In this document: in pieces, positions 54,617 through 63,590 of the stretch
Numbering within the stretch: the first letter of the stretch is position 1
How the letters are laid out: every line of letters starts with the position of its first letter
Origin: Silicimonas sp963779765
Lineage (GTDB): Bacteria; Pseudomonadota; Alphaproteobacteria; Rhodobacterales; Rhodobacteraceae
Direction: 5' to 3'
NCBI GenBank assembly: GCA_963779765.1
Contig: CAVZZP010000002.1
Span: 248,001 to 312,000, forward strand
DNA length: 64,000 nt
Position numbers and translations under genes: made by a program
The notes under the pieces: generated by a model
Told to the model about the DNA's origin: nothing
Databases searched by the model: none
Seen by the model: only the letters and a program-made list of their open reading frames with translations

Positions 54617-55975
54617 ATGACTTGCGCCGAGACGACCGCCATCGCGCACTACATCGCACAGGCGACCACGTGCCCACTGCCAGAGGAGGTGGTCGAGAAG
54701 ACGCGGCTTCACCTGCTAGACACGCTGGCTGCGATGATCTCTGGCACACACCTGCCAGGCGGCCGGGCCGGTACGAGGATCGCGCATCGCTTGGGAGGGC
54801 CATCGGACGCGTTGGCCATCGGCGCAGGGCGCCTTGTCGCCGCGCCCCATGCCGCGCTTGCCAACGCCATGGCGGCGCATGCGGACGAGACCGACGACAG
54901 CCATGTCGGAGGCCGCTTTCATCCCGGCTGCGCCATCGTTCCCGCAGCACTTGCGATGGCCGAGACCGGTGGCCACGGCGGCACCTCTCTTATACGCGCC
55001 GTGGCGCTTGGCTACGACGTGGGGGCTAGAGCGGTCATGGCTCTGGGCGTCAGGGGGGCCGACACGGCGCGCTTCTCGACCCACTCCATCGGCGGAAATT
55101 TCGGCGCAACTGCCGCTGCCACCGCGCTTGCCGGGGTCGACAGCCGGGGCGCCATGCATGCTCTCTCATATGCCGTCCAGCAGACGTCGGGGGTGCCGTA
55201 CTGGCGGCGAGACAAGGATCACATCGAGAAGGCCTTCGACTTCGGCGGCGCGGGCGCGCGGAACGGGGTCATGGCCGCGCTGATGGTTCAGGAAGGCTGG
55301 ACTGCGGTTGAAGGCGTGCTGACCGGAAGCCCGTCTTACCTTTCTGCTTTCGCAGAAGAGCCTCGCCCCGAGGCGCTTAGCGATGGGCTTGGAACCCGGT
55401 TCGAAATCATGGGAGCCGCGATCAAGAAGTGGTGCGTCGGGTCCCCGATCCAGGCGGCACTCGATTCGCTCATGGCGCTCATGGAGGCTCACGGCCTCCG
55501 CCCGGAAGACGTCGCCCGCCTGACTGCGATCATGCCGGACGATCGCCTCCACATCGTCGACGACCGCGACATGCCGGACGTCTGTCTTCAGCACCTGCTG
55601 GCCGTAGGCCTCATCGATCGCGGGGTGGCGTTCTCTGCCGCACACGACGCGGCACGCATGAAGGATCCTGCAGTCCTCGACCTTCGAAAGCGAATTTTCA
55701 CCAGTCCCAGCAAAGAGTTGACAGAGGCTCGCCCTCCGAGACAGGCAATCCTCGAGATCGAGACCACTGACGGGCGCAGTCTCCGACATCACACTCGCGC
55801 AGTGCTCGGCACGCCGGACAATCCCATGTCACGCGATCAGGTCGCGGCGAAGGCGCGGGACCTGATCGACCCGATCCTCGGTAGCGAACGTGCTGAGGAA
55901 CTCGTCGATACGGTCCTTCACATCGATCGCCTTGACGACGTGCGCGACCTCAGGCCCTTGCTTACGCCTGCCTGA
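54617..55975 (+). CDS. MmgE/PrpD family protein (second copy)
   Basis: A 452-residue protein, distinct from the other copies. LANAMAAHADETDDSHVGGR and VALGYDVGARAVMALGVRGA are MmgE/PrpD features; the HADETDD segment holds the conserved His-Asp pair near the active site. I chose ATG 54617 because CGGAG is 7 nt upstream and the earlier ATG at 54581 lies on the operator. It converges on the SDR gene, leaving 3 bp between stops. Confidence 0.88.
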   Translation: MTCAETTAIAHYIAQATTCPLPEEVVEKTRLHLLDTLAAMISGTHLPGGRAGTRIAHRLGGPSDALAIGAGRLVAAPHAALANAMAAHADETDDSHVGGRFHPGCAIVPAALAMAETGGHGGTSLIRAVALGYDVGARAVMALGVRGADTARFSTHSIGGNFGATAAATALAGVDSRGAMHALSYAVQQTSGVPYWRRDKDHIEKAFDFGGAGARNGVMAALMVQEGWTAVEGVLTGSPSYLSAFAEEPRPEALSDGLGTRFEIMGAAIKKWCVGSPIQAALDSLMALMEAHGLRPEDVARLTAIMPDDRLHIVDDRDMPDVCLQHLLAVGLIDRGVAFSAAHDAARMKDPAVLDLRKRIFTSPSKELTEARPPRQAILEIETTDGRSLRHHTRAVLGTPDNPMSRDQVAAKARDLIDPILGSERAEELVDTVLHIDRLDDVRDLRPLLTPA

Positions 55976-55978
55976 GTG

Positions 55979-56737
55979 TCAGGGCATGTACATGCCGCCG
56001 CTGACGTGAACCGTCTGGCCCGTCATGAAACGCGCCTCGGGCATGCAGAGCGACAGGATGACGAAAGCCGCCTCCGCGATCTCGCCCTCGCGTCCGACGA
56101 TGGGACGGCTGGCCATCTCGGGCGACTTGCCGGCCGTGGCCGAGCGCTTGCCGCCGATCTTGCCGGGCGCCACGCAATTGACGGTGACGTTGCGGTCCGC
56201 GAACTCCAGAGCCAGGGACTTGGTGAGGCCGACGAGACCTGCCTTCGCGGTGGCGACATGCGCCCGCTCCTTTGCGCCCACATGCGCCGAGACACCGCCC
56301 AGGTTCACGATCGTCCCACCTCCTCGGCCGACCATGCTGCGAAGCGCTGCGCGACTGCACAGGAAAGCCCCGTCGAGGATGACTGCGTTGGTGCGACGCC
56401 AGTCGTCGAGGGCCATCTCGAGAAAAGGCGCCTGCGCGCGGATCGCGGCGTTGTTGACGAGGATGTCGACGCCGCCGAGTTCATCGTTCGCAACCTGGAA
56501 AATACGGTCGACGTCGTCTTCGACGCTCACGTCGCCAAGAGCCACGACCGCCCTGGACCCGAGACCACGAACTTCTTCAGCGACCGCCTCGACCTCTTCA
56601 CGCGACTGACGGGCGTGAACCAGCACATCGGCCCCGGCTTGGGCCAGCCCCAAGGCTACCGCGCGTCCGATCCGGCGTGAGGCACCGGTCACAACGGCCA
56701 CCTTCCCGGCAAGCGGCCTGTCGGTCCTGTTCAGCAT
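55979..56737 (-). CDS. Short-chain dehydrogenase/reductase
   Basis: A 252-residue SDR. The cofactor motif TGASRRIGRAVALGL (TGxxxGxG-type), the NNAA motif (VDILVNNAAIRAQ) and catalytic Ser/Tyr region are present in changed form: after NLGGVSAHVGAKERAHVATAK the expected YxxxK reads HxxxK, so the Tyr is replaced by His. The end HVSGGMYMP is typical. AGGAGG precedes ATG 56737. It is divergent from the GntR gene, with a 19-bp operator between. Confidence 0.85.
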   Translation of the reverse strand: MLNRTDRPLAGKVAVVTGASRRIGRAVALGLAQAGADVLVHARQSREEVEAVAEEVRGLGSRAVVALGDVSVEDDVDRIFQVANDELGGVDILVNNAAIRAQAPFLEMALDDWRRTNAVILDGAFLCSRAALRSMVGRGGGTIVNLGGVSAHVGAKERAHVATAKAGLVGLTKSLALEFADRNVTVNCVAPGKIGGKRSATAGKSPEMASRPIVGREGEIAEAAFVILSLCMPEARFMTGQTVHVSGGMYMP

Positions 56738-56798
56738 TCTCGTCCTCCTCGCGAGATGGGCCCGTCTGGGACGTTTGACGTCTCGAACGAGCATCCGT

Positions 56799-56817
56799 AT
56801 TGTCGACAATATGCAAT
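56799..56817. promoter_or_regulatory. GntR-type operator in the SDR-gntR intergenic region
   Basis: ATTGTCGACAATATGCAAT includes the perfect 12-bp palindrome ATTGTCGACAAT, the kind of site bound by FCD-subfamily GntR dimers. It sits between the divergent SDR and gntR starts. A near copy lies at 54587. Confidence 0.7.
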
Positions 56818-56836
56818 GTCGAGGTCTGAGGCAAAC

Positions 56837-57547
56837 GTGGACAGGATCGCGAAACGTCAGACGATGGAAGGCTCGCAAGCTCTCGACCTTCTCAAGTCAT
56901 CCTCCCTCAGCCAGCTTGTGCAGAGCGAGATCCAGAAGATCATCCTGTCGGGCCGATACAGCGCGGGCGCGAAGCTGAACGAGAAGACGCTCGCGGATCA
57001 GCTTGGGGTCAGCCGCGGGCCCGTGCGGGAAGCATTCCAGGCCCTGCACGCGCGCGGTCTCGTCGAAATGATCCCGAACCGCGGCGTCTTCGTGCAGCGC
57101 ATCACCCGCCATGACGCCGTCGCGATCTACGACGTGCGGGCCGGCATTTTCGGCACCGCCTGCCGACTTCTGGCCGAACGCGTCACGGCGGACATGGTCA
57201 ACGAGCTGAATGTTCTTCTGGCGCAGATGGAAGTGGCAGGGCAGCGCCGGGACATCGACGCCTACTTCCCCCTGAACATCGATTTCCACACGGCCATCGT
57301 GACGGGAACCGGCAACGAGGTGCTGGCGGATACCTACTTCGGGCTCATATCGCGCCTGCAGTTGTTCCGGGCACGCGGCCTTGTCCACGGCGGCGGTTTC
57401 GAAAGCTCGAACATCGAGCATCGCGCCATTGTCACAGCTCTCGATGCCCGCGACCCTCGCGGCGCATTCGAGGCGGGATGGGCCCACGTCCAGGCAGGCA
57501 AGGCCCGCATCCTCGCGTCGGGCGAGAACACAGCGGCGCCAGCGTGA
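56837..57547 (+). CDS. GntR-family (FCD) transcriptional regulator
   Basis: About 236 residues: winged helix with KLNEKTLADQLGVSRGPVRE and ALHARGLVEMIPNRGVFVQR, then an FCD domain (NIDFHTAIVTGTGNEVLADT, IEHRAIVTALDARDPRGAFE) with the metal-binding Asp/His set. I chose GTG 56837 because GAGG is 6 nt upstream; ATGs at 56816 and 56864 are in frame, and the first lies on the operator. Its stop overlaps the GTG start of the next MmgE/PrpD gene. It is the likely repressor of both divergent promoters in the locus. Confidence 0.88.
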   Translation: MDRIAKRQTMEGSQALDLLKSSSLSQLVQSEIQKIILSGRYSAGAKLNEKTLADQLGVSRGPVREAFQALHARGLVEMIPNRGVFVQRITRHDAVAIYDVRAGIFGTACRLLAERVTADMVNELNVLLAQMEVAGQRRDIDAYFPLNIDFHTAIVTGTGNEVLADTYFGLISRLQLFRARGLVHGGGFESSNIEHRAIVTALDARDPRGAFEAGWAHVQAGKARILASGENTAAPA

Positions 57548-58929
57548 CGGCCGATCTGCCGCCGCCAGGTGCGGCACGAGCGGAGGTGTACGCAGCCTGG
57601 CTCGCGGGACTGACCTGGTCTGACGTGGGCGAACGGATGCAGGAGGTCGCGCTTCTCGACGTCACGGACGCGCTTGGTCTCTGCGTGGCTGCGCGGGGCG
57701 AGCCCTACATGGCGCAGATCGTCGCCGGCTGGGACAGCGACGGCCCCTGCACAGTCCTGGGCCATCCCCGCCGGCTCGATGCCGCGGGGGCCGCCCTCGC
57801 CAACGGGGTCGCCATCCACGGCGAGGATTTCGACGATACGCTCGAAGGCTCCCCGATCCGGGTCGGTGCGATGACCATACCTGCGGCCTTGTCGGCGGCG
57901 GAACGGTTCGAACTTTCCGGCGAACGTGCCGCGCTCGGGATCGTCGCGGGGCTCGAGACCGTCTGCCGTCTCAACCGTGTCGCGCCAGGCGCCATGCACC
58001 GCGCCGGCTTCCATCCGGTGGGCGTGATCGGCGCCATGGGAGCCGCGGCGGCCGCCGGTGTGACTCTCGGCCTGGACGCGCGTCAGCAGACGATGGCCTT
58101 TGGGCTCGCCGGGAGCATGGCGTCGGGCATTCTCGAGTACCTGTCCGAGGGCGCCTGGACCAAGCGACTGCATCCCGGCTGGGCCGCACAATCCGGTCTT
58201 CGCGCGGCCATCCTTGCGAGAACCGGCTTCTTCGCTCCACGCACCGTTTTCGACGGGCCGCACGGCTTTTTCCATGCCTTCGCACCGTCTGCCGAACCGG
58301 ACTTCACGCCCCTCGAGGTGTCGCTAGGCGACGAATGGTATGCCGAGAAGATCCTGTTCAAGCCTTACGCCTGTGGGACGATGATCCATCCCTACGTCGA
58401 CTGCATGCGTCGCCTCGCCGCCAGCGGTCTGCTTGCTCGAGATATCAAGAGGATCACCTGTCCGACCGCCGAGGGCCTCGTTCATCGGCTGTGGGAACCT
58501 CTGGCGGCGAAGCACCGGCCGCCCTCCGGCTATGCCGCGAAGTTCTCGATGCCCTACTGCATGGCAGTCGGTTTCCTTGACGGCGACGCGGGCCTGAGCC
58601 AGTTCAGCGATACCCGCGCAAGCGATCCAGAGGTTCTCGATCTCGCCGCGAAGATCTCCTACGAGATCGATCCCGCCAACGAGTATCCGCGCAACTACAC
58701 CGGTCATATCCGCGTCGAGACGACCGACGGTCGTCGCATCGCCTTCGACCAGCCTCACATGCGCGGCGGCGTCCGCGAACCGCTGACGGCCGAGGAAATC
58801 CGCGCCAAAGCCAAGTCCAATTGCCGGCACGGCGGCTGGTCTGCCACGCAAGCAGAAGCGATGCTCGACTGGGTGGCCGACCTGCCGCGACAGCCCGACT
58901 TGTCCGGTCTCGCCGCTCTGGCCACCTGA
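57544..58929 (+). CDS. MmgE/PrpD family protein (third copy)
   Basis: A 461-residue protein. AIHGEDFDDTLEGSPIRVGA carries the conserved His-Asp pair, and SMASGILEYLSEGAWTKRLH and FKPYACGTMIHPYVDCMRRL are shared almost motif for motif with the next gene, so the two are tandem paralogues. The start is GTG 57544, overlapping the gntR stop. Confidence 0.89.
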   Translation: MTADLPPPGAARAEVYAAWLAGLTWSDVGERMQEVALLDVTDALGLCVAARGEPYMAQIVAGWDSDGPCTVLGHPRRLDAAGAALANGVAIHGEDFDDTLEGSPIRVGAMTIPAALSAAERFELSGERAALGIVAGLETVCRLNRVAPGAMHRAGFHPVGVIGAMGAAAAAGVTLGLDARQQTMAFGLAGSMASGILEYLSEGAWTKRLHPGWAAQSGLRAAILARTGFFAPRTVFDGPHGFFHAFAPSAEPDFTPLEVSLGDEWYAEKILFKPYACGTMIHPYVDCMRRLAASGLLARDIKRITCPTAEGLVHRLWEPLAAKHRPPSGYAAKFSMPYCMAVGFLDGDAGLSQFSDTRASDPEVLDLAAKISYEIDPANEYPRNYTGHIRVETTDGRRIAFDQPHMRGGVREPLTAEEIRAKAKSNCRHGGWSATQAEAMLDWVADLPRQPDLSGLAALAT

Positions 58930-58947
58930 TGCACTGGAGGAGACGCT

Positions 58948-60318
58948 ATGACTGAGCCCACTCTCTCGGAACGCCTGGCCGACTGGATCCTCGACTTCGA
59001 GATCGACCAGGCGTCGGACGCTGCCCGGCGCGGCGCTGCGGATACAATCCTCGACACCGTGTGCCTGGCCGTCGCGGCGCTGGACACCGATTATGGAAAG
59101 GCCGTCCGAACCGCTTTCTCCGATGAGGGCGAGGCCACTGTCTGGGGTTTGGCGGAAGGCCGGTCACCCGAAGCCGCAGCCGCGATCAATGGAACCTGCG
59201 GTCATGGCGAGGACTACGACAACACCTTTGAGGGCTGCCCTGTCCACACGGGGGTCGTGATCGTCCCTGCCCTGATCGCCACGTCCGAACGTCACGGCCT
59301 CGACGCCACGGACACGGCCCGCGGCATCGTCGTGGGGCTCGAGGTCATGTGCCGCCTGGGCCTCGTGGCGGACAAATCCGTGCACAAGGCCGGTTTCCAT
59401 CCGACGGCCGTCCTTGGCGCGATGGCCGCTGCCGCTGGCGTTTCAGCCGCGCTGCGCCTCGACCGTGACGCGGTCCGCAATGCCATCGGGGTCGCCGGGT
59501 CGATGGCCTCGGGGATCATCGAATACCTTGCCGACGGCAGTTCTACGAAACGCCTGCACCCCGGATGGGCCGCGCAGTCGGGTATGCGCGCAGCAGCTCT
59601 GGGCGCGGCGGGATTCACGGGACCTGCGACCGTCTTCGAGGGAACGCACGGATTCTTCAACGGCTTCTCCGACCCGAGGGCCACCGACTTTTCGCCCCTC
59701 CTCGACGGTCTGGGCGAGCGGTGGGAATCCGCGCGCCTCGCCTTCAAACCCTTTGCCTGCGGGACGATGACTCAGCCTTACGTGGACTGCGCCATCGACC
59801 TTCGGAACCGCGGCATAGCACCCGAGGACGTTGTCAGTCTGACCTGCGACGTGGGCGAAGGCACGGTCCACCGGCTGTGGGAGCCCGTGGAATCGAAGAA
59901 GGCGCCTCCGACGCCCTATGCGGCGAAGTTCTCGGGCCCCTACTGCATCGCCGCCGGCTGGGTATGGGGGAATGCGGGCCTTGCGCAGTTCACCGAGGAG
60001 GCGGTTCGGGACACGCGCGCCCTGGACCTGGCCTCGAAGGTTCGTTTCCACGTCGACCCGAGCAACGAGTATCCGGCGAATTACACCGGTCACATCCGCG
60101 CGACGCTCCAGGACGGAAGCGAAGTCGAGGCCTTCGTGCCGTGTCTGCGGGGAGGCGCCCGCGCGCCACTTGACCGCGAGGATCTCTTGGTGAAGGCACG
60201 TGCGAACCTCTCGTTCGCTGGCCGCGACCCGGAACAGGCGCTGGTCGTGGCGGAATGGGCGGACGGGCTGATGGCGGGCGGTGGCAGGATCGAGACGGAC
60301 GTGCTGAAGCTTTGCTGA
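58948..60318 (+). CDS. MmgE/PrpD family protein (fourth copy)
   Basis: A 456-residue protein closely related to the third copy. CGHGEDYDNTFEGCPVHTGV, SMASGIIEYLADGSSTKRLH and FKPFACGTMTQPYVDCAIDL are the matching segments. GGAGG lies 8 nt before the ATG. It starts 18 bp after the third copy and its end overlaps the transporter gene that follows. Confidence 0.9.
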   Translation: MTEPTLSERLADWILDFEIDQASDAARRGAADTILDTVCLAVAALDTDYGKAVRTAFSDEGEATVWGLAEGRSPEAAAAINGTCGHGEDYDNTFEGCPVHTGVVIVPALIATSERHGLDATDTARGIVVGLEVMCRLGLVADKSVHKAGFHPTAVLGAMAAAAGVSAALRLDRDAVRNAIGVAGSMASGIIEYLADGSSTKRLHPGWAAQSGMRAAALGAAGFTGPATVFEGTHGFFNGFSDPRATDFSPLLDGLGERWESARLAFKPFACGTMTQPYVDCAIDLRNRGIAPEDVVSLTCDVGEGTVHRLWEPVESKKAPPTPYAAKFSGPYCIAAGWVWGNAGLAQFTEEAVRDTRALDLASKVRFHVDPSNEYPANYTGHIRATLQDGSEVEAFVPCLRGGARAPLDREDLLVKARANLSFAGRDPEQALVVAEWADGLMAGGGRIETDVLKLC

Positions 60319-61073
60319 ACGGTGAGCTACTTCAGCAAGTGCTTACGCCCGGCATGGTCATGGCCGGGATGGCTGTCTGCTTTCTTGCCGGCATCTTCGG
60401 GGGCCTCTCCGGATATGGGGCCGGACTCCTTGTCACGCTTTTCATTGCACCGATCATCGGGCCGAAAGCGCTGATCCCCGTCATCTCGGTCCTGATGCTG
60501 ATCAACAACTTCAGCCGGGTCTGGTTCTATCGCGGCGGCCTTCACGCACCGACCGTCGCCAAGATCTCGGCGGTTGCGTTGCCCATGTCCTGGGTCGGCG
60601 CAGAGCTCTACGTCCGCATGGACTCGGCCCTGATCCAGAGCGTGCTCGGCGCCGTCCTTGTCCTGTCGGTGCCAGTGAGGAGACTGATCGACAGGATGAA
60701 GATCACGCCCGGACCGGTCGCGATCTACGGCATAGGCGCGACGTTCGGATTTCTGTCCTCATTGATCGTCGGAGCCGGAATGCTCATCGTGCCGATGCTG
60801 ATGGGCATCGGCTTCTCAGGCCCAGCCCTTTTGGCGACGGATGCGGCGATCGCCGTCACCACCAACCTTTTCAAGGCCATCGTCTTTGGCGCGCTTGACG
60901 CCCTCGACGCCGGACACTTCCTTCTGGCGCTGGCCATGGGTCTTTGCACCGTGCCTGGCACCGCATGTGCCGCCTGGATCGTCCGGCGCACAAGCCTCCG
61001 CCTTCACACCGCGAGTATCGAGGCTCTCATCCTTGTCGGCGGAACGTTGATGCTCTTCGGCTTCCTTGGCTGA
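60312..61073 (+). CDS. TauE/SafE-family sulfite exporter-like transporter
   Basis: About 253 residues with seven to eight membrane helices. CFLAGIFGGLSGYGAGLLVT and FLSSLIVGAGMLIVPMLMGI are typical halves of TauE/SafE proteins. The start is unclear: TTG 60312 overlapping the upstream stop, or ATG 60354; neither has a clear Shine-Dalgarno sequence. It may export sulfite or an organic anion produced by the locus. Confidence 0.82.
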   Translation: MLNGELLQQVLTPGMVMAGMAVCFLAGIFGGLSGYGAGLLVTLFIAPIIGPKALIPVISVLMLINNFSRVWFYRGGLHAPTVAKISAVALPMSWVGAELYVRMDSALIQSVLGAVLVLSVPVRRLIDRMKITPGPVAIYGIGATFGFLSSLIVGAGMLIVPMLMGIGFSGPALLATDAAIAVTTNLFKAIVFGALDALDAGHFLLALAMGLCTVPGTACAAWIVRRTSLRLHTASIEALILVGGTLMLFGFLG

Positions 61074-61083
61074 GCACGCAAGG

Positions 61084-61302
61084 ATGACGAGCAGAACCAC
61101 CAGAGAAAACGAAAATCCGAAGGCGAGGATCGCCAAGCCGTACGCCGGCCTGAAGGCCGACATCGATACTCGACCTTTCGGGCTCGACGCCCTGCGGCCC
61201 GGCTTGGAGCTTGCGATCCGGTACTGCCACCAGCAAGGTCTGATCCGCAGTCAGATGCAGGTCGAGGAGTTGTTCGACGACGTTACGATTGGACTCCAAT
61301 GA
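61084..61302 (+). CDS. Small hypothetical protein in the catabolic operon
   Basis: A 72-residue frame on the operon strand between the exporter and the MFS gene. It starts with a basic stretch (TTRENENPKARIAKPYAGLK) and ends GLELAIRYCHQQGLIRSQMQ then VEELFDDVTIGLQ. The end looks like the C-terminal helix pair of some periplasmic-type ligand-binding proteins, so it could be a remnant of such a gene. TTG 61066 is an alternative start. Confidence 0.5.
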   Translation: MTSRTTRENENPKARIAKPYAGLKADIDTRPFGLDALRPGLELAIRYCHQQGLIRSQMQVEELFDDVTIGLQ

Positions 61303-61309
61303 CCGCCCC

Positions 61310-62539
61310 GTGACCGAGCCTCCCCGAGGCTCGTCGCGTCTGGACCTGTTCCGCAATCCGGGGTTTCCGGCCTACGTCGCCGTTCTGTTCCTGACCGGCT
61401 TCGCCGTCCAGATCCAGACCGTCGCGGTCGGCTGGCGGGTCTACGACATGACGCGCGACCCGTTCCAGCTGGGGCTGGTCGGGCTGTCGCAGTTCCTCCC
61501 TGCCCTCCTTCTCGTCTTCCCGGCCGGTGCCGTTGCCGACCGTCTGCCGAGACGGCTGGTCATGAGCGTCTGTCTCGCGGCCATGTCCCTGACGGCTGCG
61601 GCCTTCGCCTGGCTGACGCTGACGCCCGAGACCGGCACGCCGGCCATCTTCGGGGTCGTGGTGCTCTTCGGGATCGCGCGCGCCTTCTACAATCCCGCGC
61701 GGCAGTCCATCGTGCCGAACCTCGTGCCGCGGGCACAGTTGCACCGGGCCCTTGCCACCAACAACATCGCCAACCAGGTCGCCACCATGGGCGGCCCCGT
61801 GGCCGGCGGCCTGCTCTACGGGCTCGCGCCGCAAGCGGCACATCTGGTGTCTTTCGCAAGCTTCCTCGCAGGAGCGGTGCTCGTCCTGTCCCTGCCCCGG
61901 CTTCCCAAAGCCGTGCGCGGGACAGCGCGGGGCATGGAGGAGATGGCGGCGGGCCTTCGCTACATCCTGCGCACGAAGATCGTTCTCGGCGCCCTGTCGC
62001 TGGATCTCTTCGTCGTGCTTCTGGGCGGCGTCATAGCCCTTCTGCCGGTCTATGCGCGCGATGTGCTCGACGTCGGTTCCGTCGGTCTGGGCATCCTGCG
62101 CGCAGCACCCGCCATCGGCGCCGTCGTCGTCGCCGGCTTCCTCGTCGGCCACCCGATCACTCGCCACGCCGGCCACCTGATGTTCGCCTGCGTCGCGGGC
62201 TTCGCGCTTGCGACCTTGGTCTTCGCCGTCTCGACGACCGTCTGGCTGTCGATCCTCTGTCTGATGCTGATCGGCGGCTTCGACACGGTCAGCGTCATCA
62301 TCCGCGGCACCCTGATCCAGCTTCACACCCCGGACGAGCTTCGCGGCCGCGTGACGGCGGTGAACCAAATCTTCATCGGCACGTCGAACGAGGTCGGAGG
62401 CTTCCGCGCCGGAACCACCGCCGCCCTGGTCGGCCCCATGCCCGCGGTCGCGGGAGGAGCGCTGGCGGCCTTGGGCGTCTGCGCCCTCTGGTATCGGCTG
62501 TTTCCGGACCTGCGCAGGGCCTCAAGCCTTCACGACTGA
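61310..62539 (+). CDS. MFS transporter (DHA3/enterobactin-exporter-like)
   Basis: About 409 residues with eleven to twelve membrane helices. FAVQIQTVAVGWRVYDMTRD and AVADRLPRRLVMSVCLAAMS (with the loop motif D-R-x-x-R-R) match the DHA3 subfamily of exporters. The frame is open from TTG 61289; I use GTG 61310, but neither start has a good ribosome binding site. It is the last gene of the gntR operon and may export an intermediate. Confidence 0.85.
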   Translation: MTEPPRGSSRLDLFRNPGFPAYVAVLFLTGFAVQIQTVAVGWRVYDMTRDPFQLGLVGLSQFLPALLLVFPAGAVADRLPRRLVMSVCLAAMSLTAAAFAWLTLTPETGTPAIFGVVVLFGIARAFYNPARQSIVPNLVPRAQLHRALATNNIANQVATMGGPVAGGLLYGLAPQAAHLVSFASFLAGAVLVLSLPRLPKAVRGTARGMEEMAAGLRYILRTKIVLGALSLDLFVVLLGGVIALLPVYARDVLDVGSVGLGILRAAPAIGAVVVAGFLVGHPITRHAGHLMFACVAGFALATLVFAVSTTVWLSILCLMLIGGFDTVSVIIRGTLIQLHTPDELRGRVTAVNQIFIGTSNEVGGFRAGTTAALVGPMPAVAGGALAALGVCALWYRLFPDLRRASSLHD

Positions 62540-62786
62540 GCCGATGCCTTGATCTGATGCCCTGAGCCGAACTCGGTCTCCGGATCGATGCTCCGCACCG
62601 CACCATTGTCGGCAGGGAGAACGGTCGCAAGCATAGCGAGGCCCGCTGGTTAAACTCAGGTATCGGATAAGACGTTCTGCATCAGAAGCTCGGACAGCGG
62701 CGGACGCTTGAGGTCCTGGCGAAGAACGTGAGATGAGGGCGAATTGCCGGGTGGATACAATTTCATATCATCCAGCTAACGTAGGT

Positions 62787-63590
62787 CTAGCCTCCGACCT
62801 CTGCCATGAAATCATCGAACTCCTTGTCCGGAATCCGGACGGTATGTTCGGACGCCGGATAGGCACCCGACCCGACGTCGGCGATGAATTCACCGAAAGC
62901 CGCGACGCGCTCGCGCTGGAGTCGGTCATGCTCCGAGGCGAAGTCGCGATAGACCTTGGCGTGGCGGGGGCGGCGCTTCCTGGTGTGACCGAGCACGTCT
63001 TCAGTGAAGAGGTATTGCGCGTCGGCGCCCGATCCCGCGCCCATACCGAGAAGGACGAGCGAGGTGCGCTTGGCGATCTCGGACGCGACGCGGTCCGGGA
63101 CGACCTCCAGCTCGGCGCCGAAGCAGCCTATGGCTTCCAGCCGCCGGACATGCTCCCAGACCGCCAGCGCGCTGTCGGCGGTCTTGCCGACCGCCTTGAA
63201 GCCGCCGGTCCATGTGCACTGTGAAGGGATGAGGCCGACATGGGCCACGACCGGAATGCCGTTGTCGCAGAGGAGCTTCTGGATCTCGAGGGAGGCCGAG
63301 CAGTAGACGCAATCGCCGCCAGTCTGCATCGCCCTGTGCGCGGCACGCAGGTAGTCCTCGCCGGTGCAGAGTTCGCCGTAGAGCAGGCCCACCTGCACGA
63401 AGCAGTCGCCCGCCGCCTCGCGCATGGCGGGCGTCCAGAGCGGCGCGACGATAGAGAGGATGTCGATTCCGGCCTCGGCGGCGGCGCGGGCCTCGTCGAG
63501 CGTCTCGACGAAGAGCATCGTCATCTTCTCGCCTCGCGCCTTGCGGGCGCGGATGTCGGCGACGGTCGGGCGGCTATGATAAAGGCTCAC
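62787..63590 (-). CDS. PanB-like (ketopantoate hydroxymethyltransferase) protein, divergent
   Basis: A 267-residue TIM-barrel protein. The later half is PanB-like: GIPVVAHVGLIPSQCTWTGG, GFKAVGKTADSALAVWEHVR, FGAELEVVPDRVASEIAKRT and LGMGAGSGADAQYLFTEDVL. The N-terminal half is not: the GDS metal-binding motif, the DMPF motif and the KLEGG lysine segment are replaced (GIDILSIVAPLW; GDCVYCSASLEIQ). It therefore probably does not make ketopantoate. Its start overlaps the ferredoxin gene stop by 4 bp. Confidence 0.8.
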   Translation of the reverse strand: MSLYHSRPTVADIRARKARGEKMTMLFVETLDEARAAAEAGIDILSIVAPLWTPAMREAAGDCFVQVGLLYGELCTGEDYLRAAHRAMQTGGDCVYCSASLEIQKLLCDNGIPVVAHVGLIPSQCTWTGGFKAVGKTADSALAVWEHVRRLEAIGCFGAELEVVPDRVASEIAKRTSLVLLGMGAGSGADAQYLFTEDVLGHTRKRRPRHAKVYRDFASEHDRLQRERVAAFGEFIADVGSGAYPASEHTVRIPDKEFDDFMAEVGG

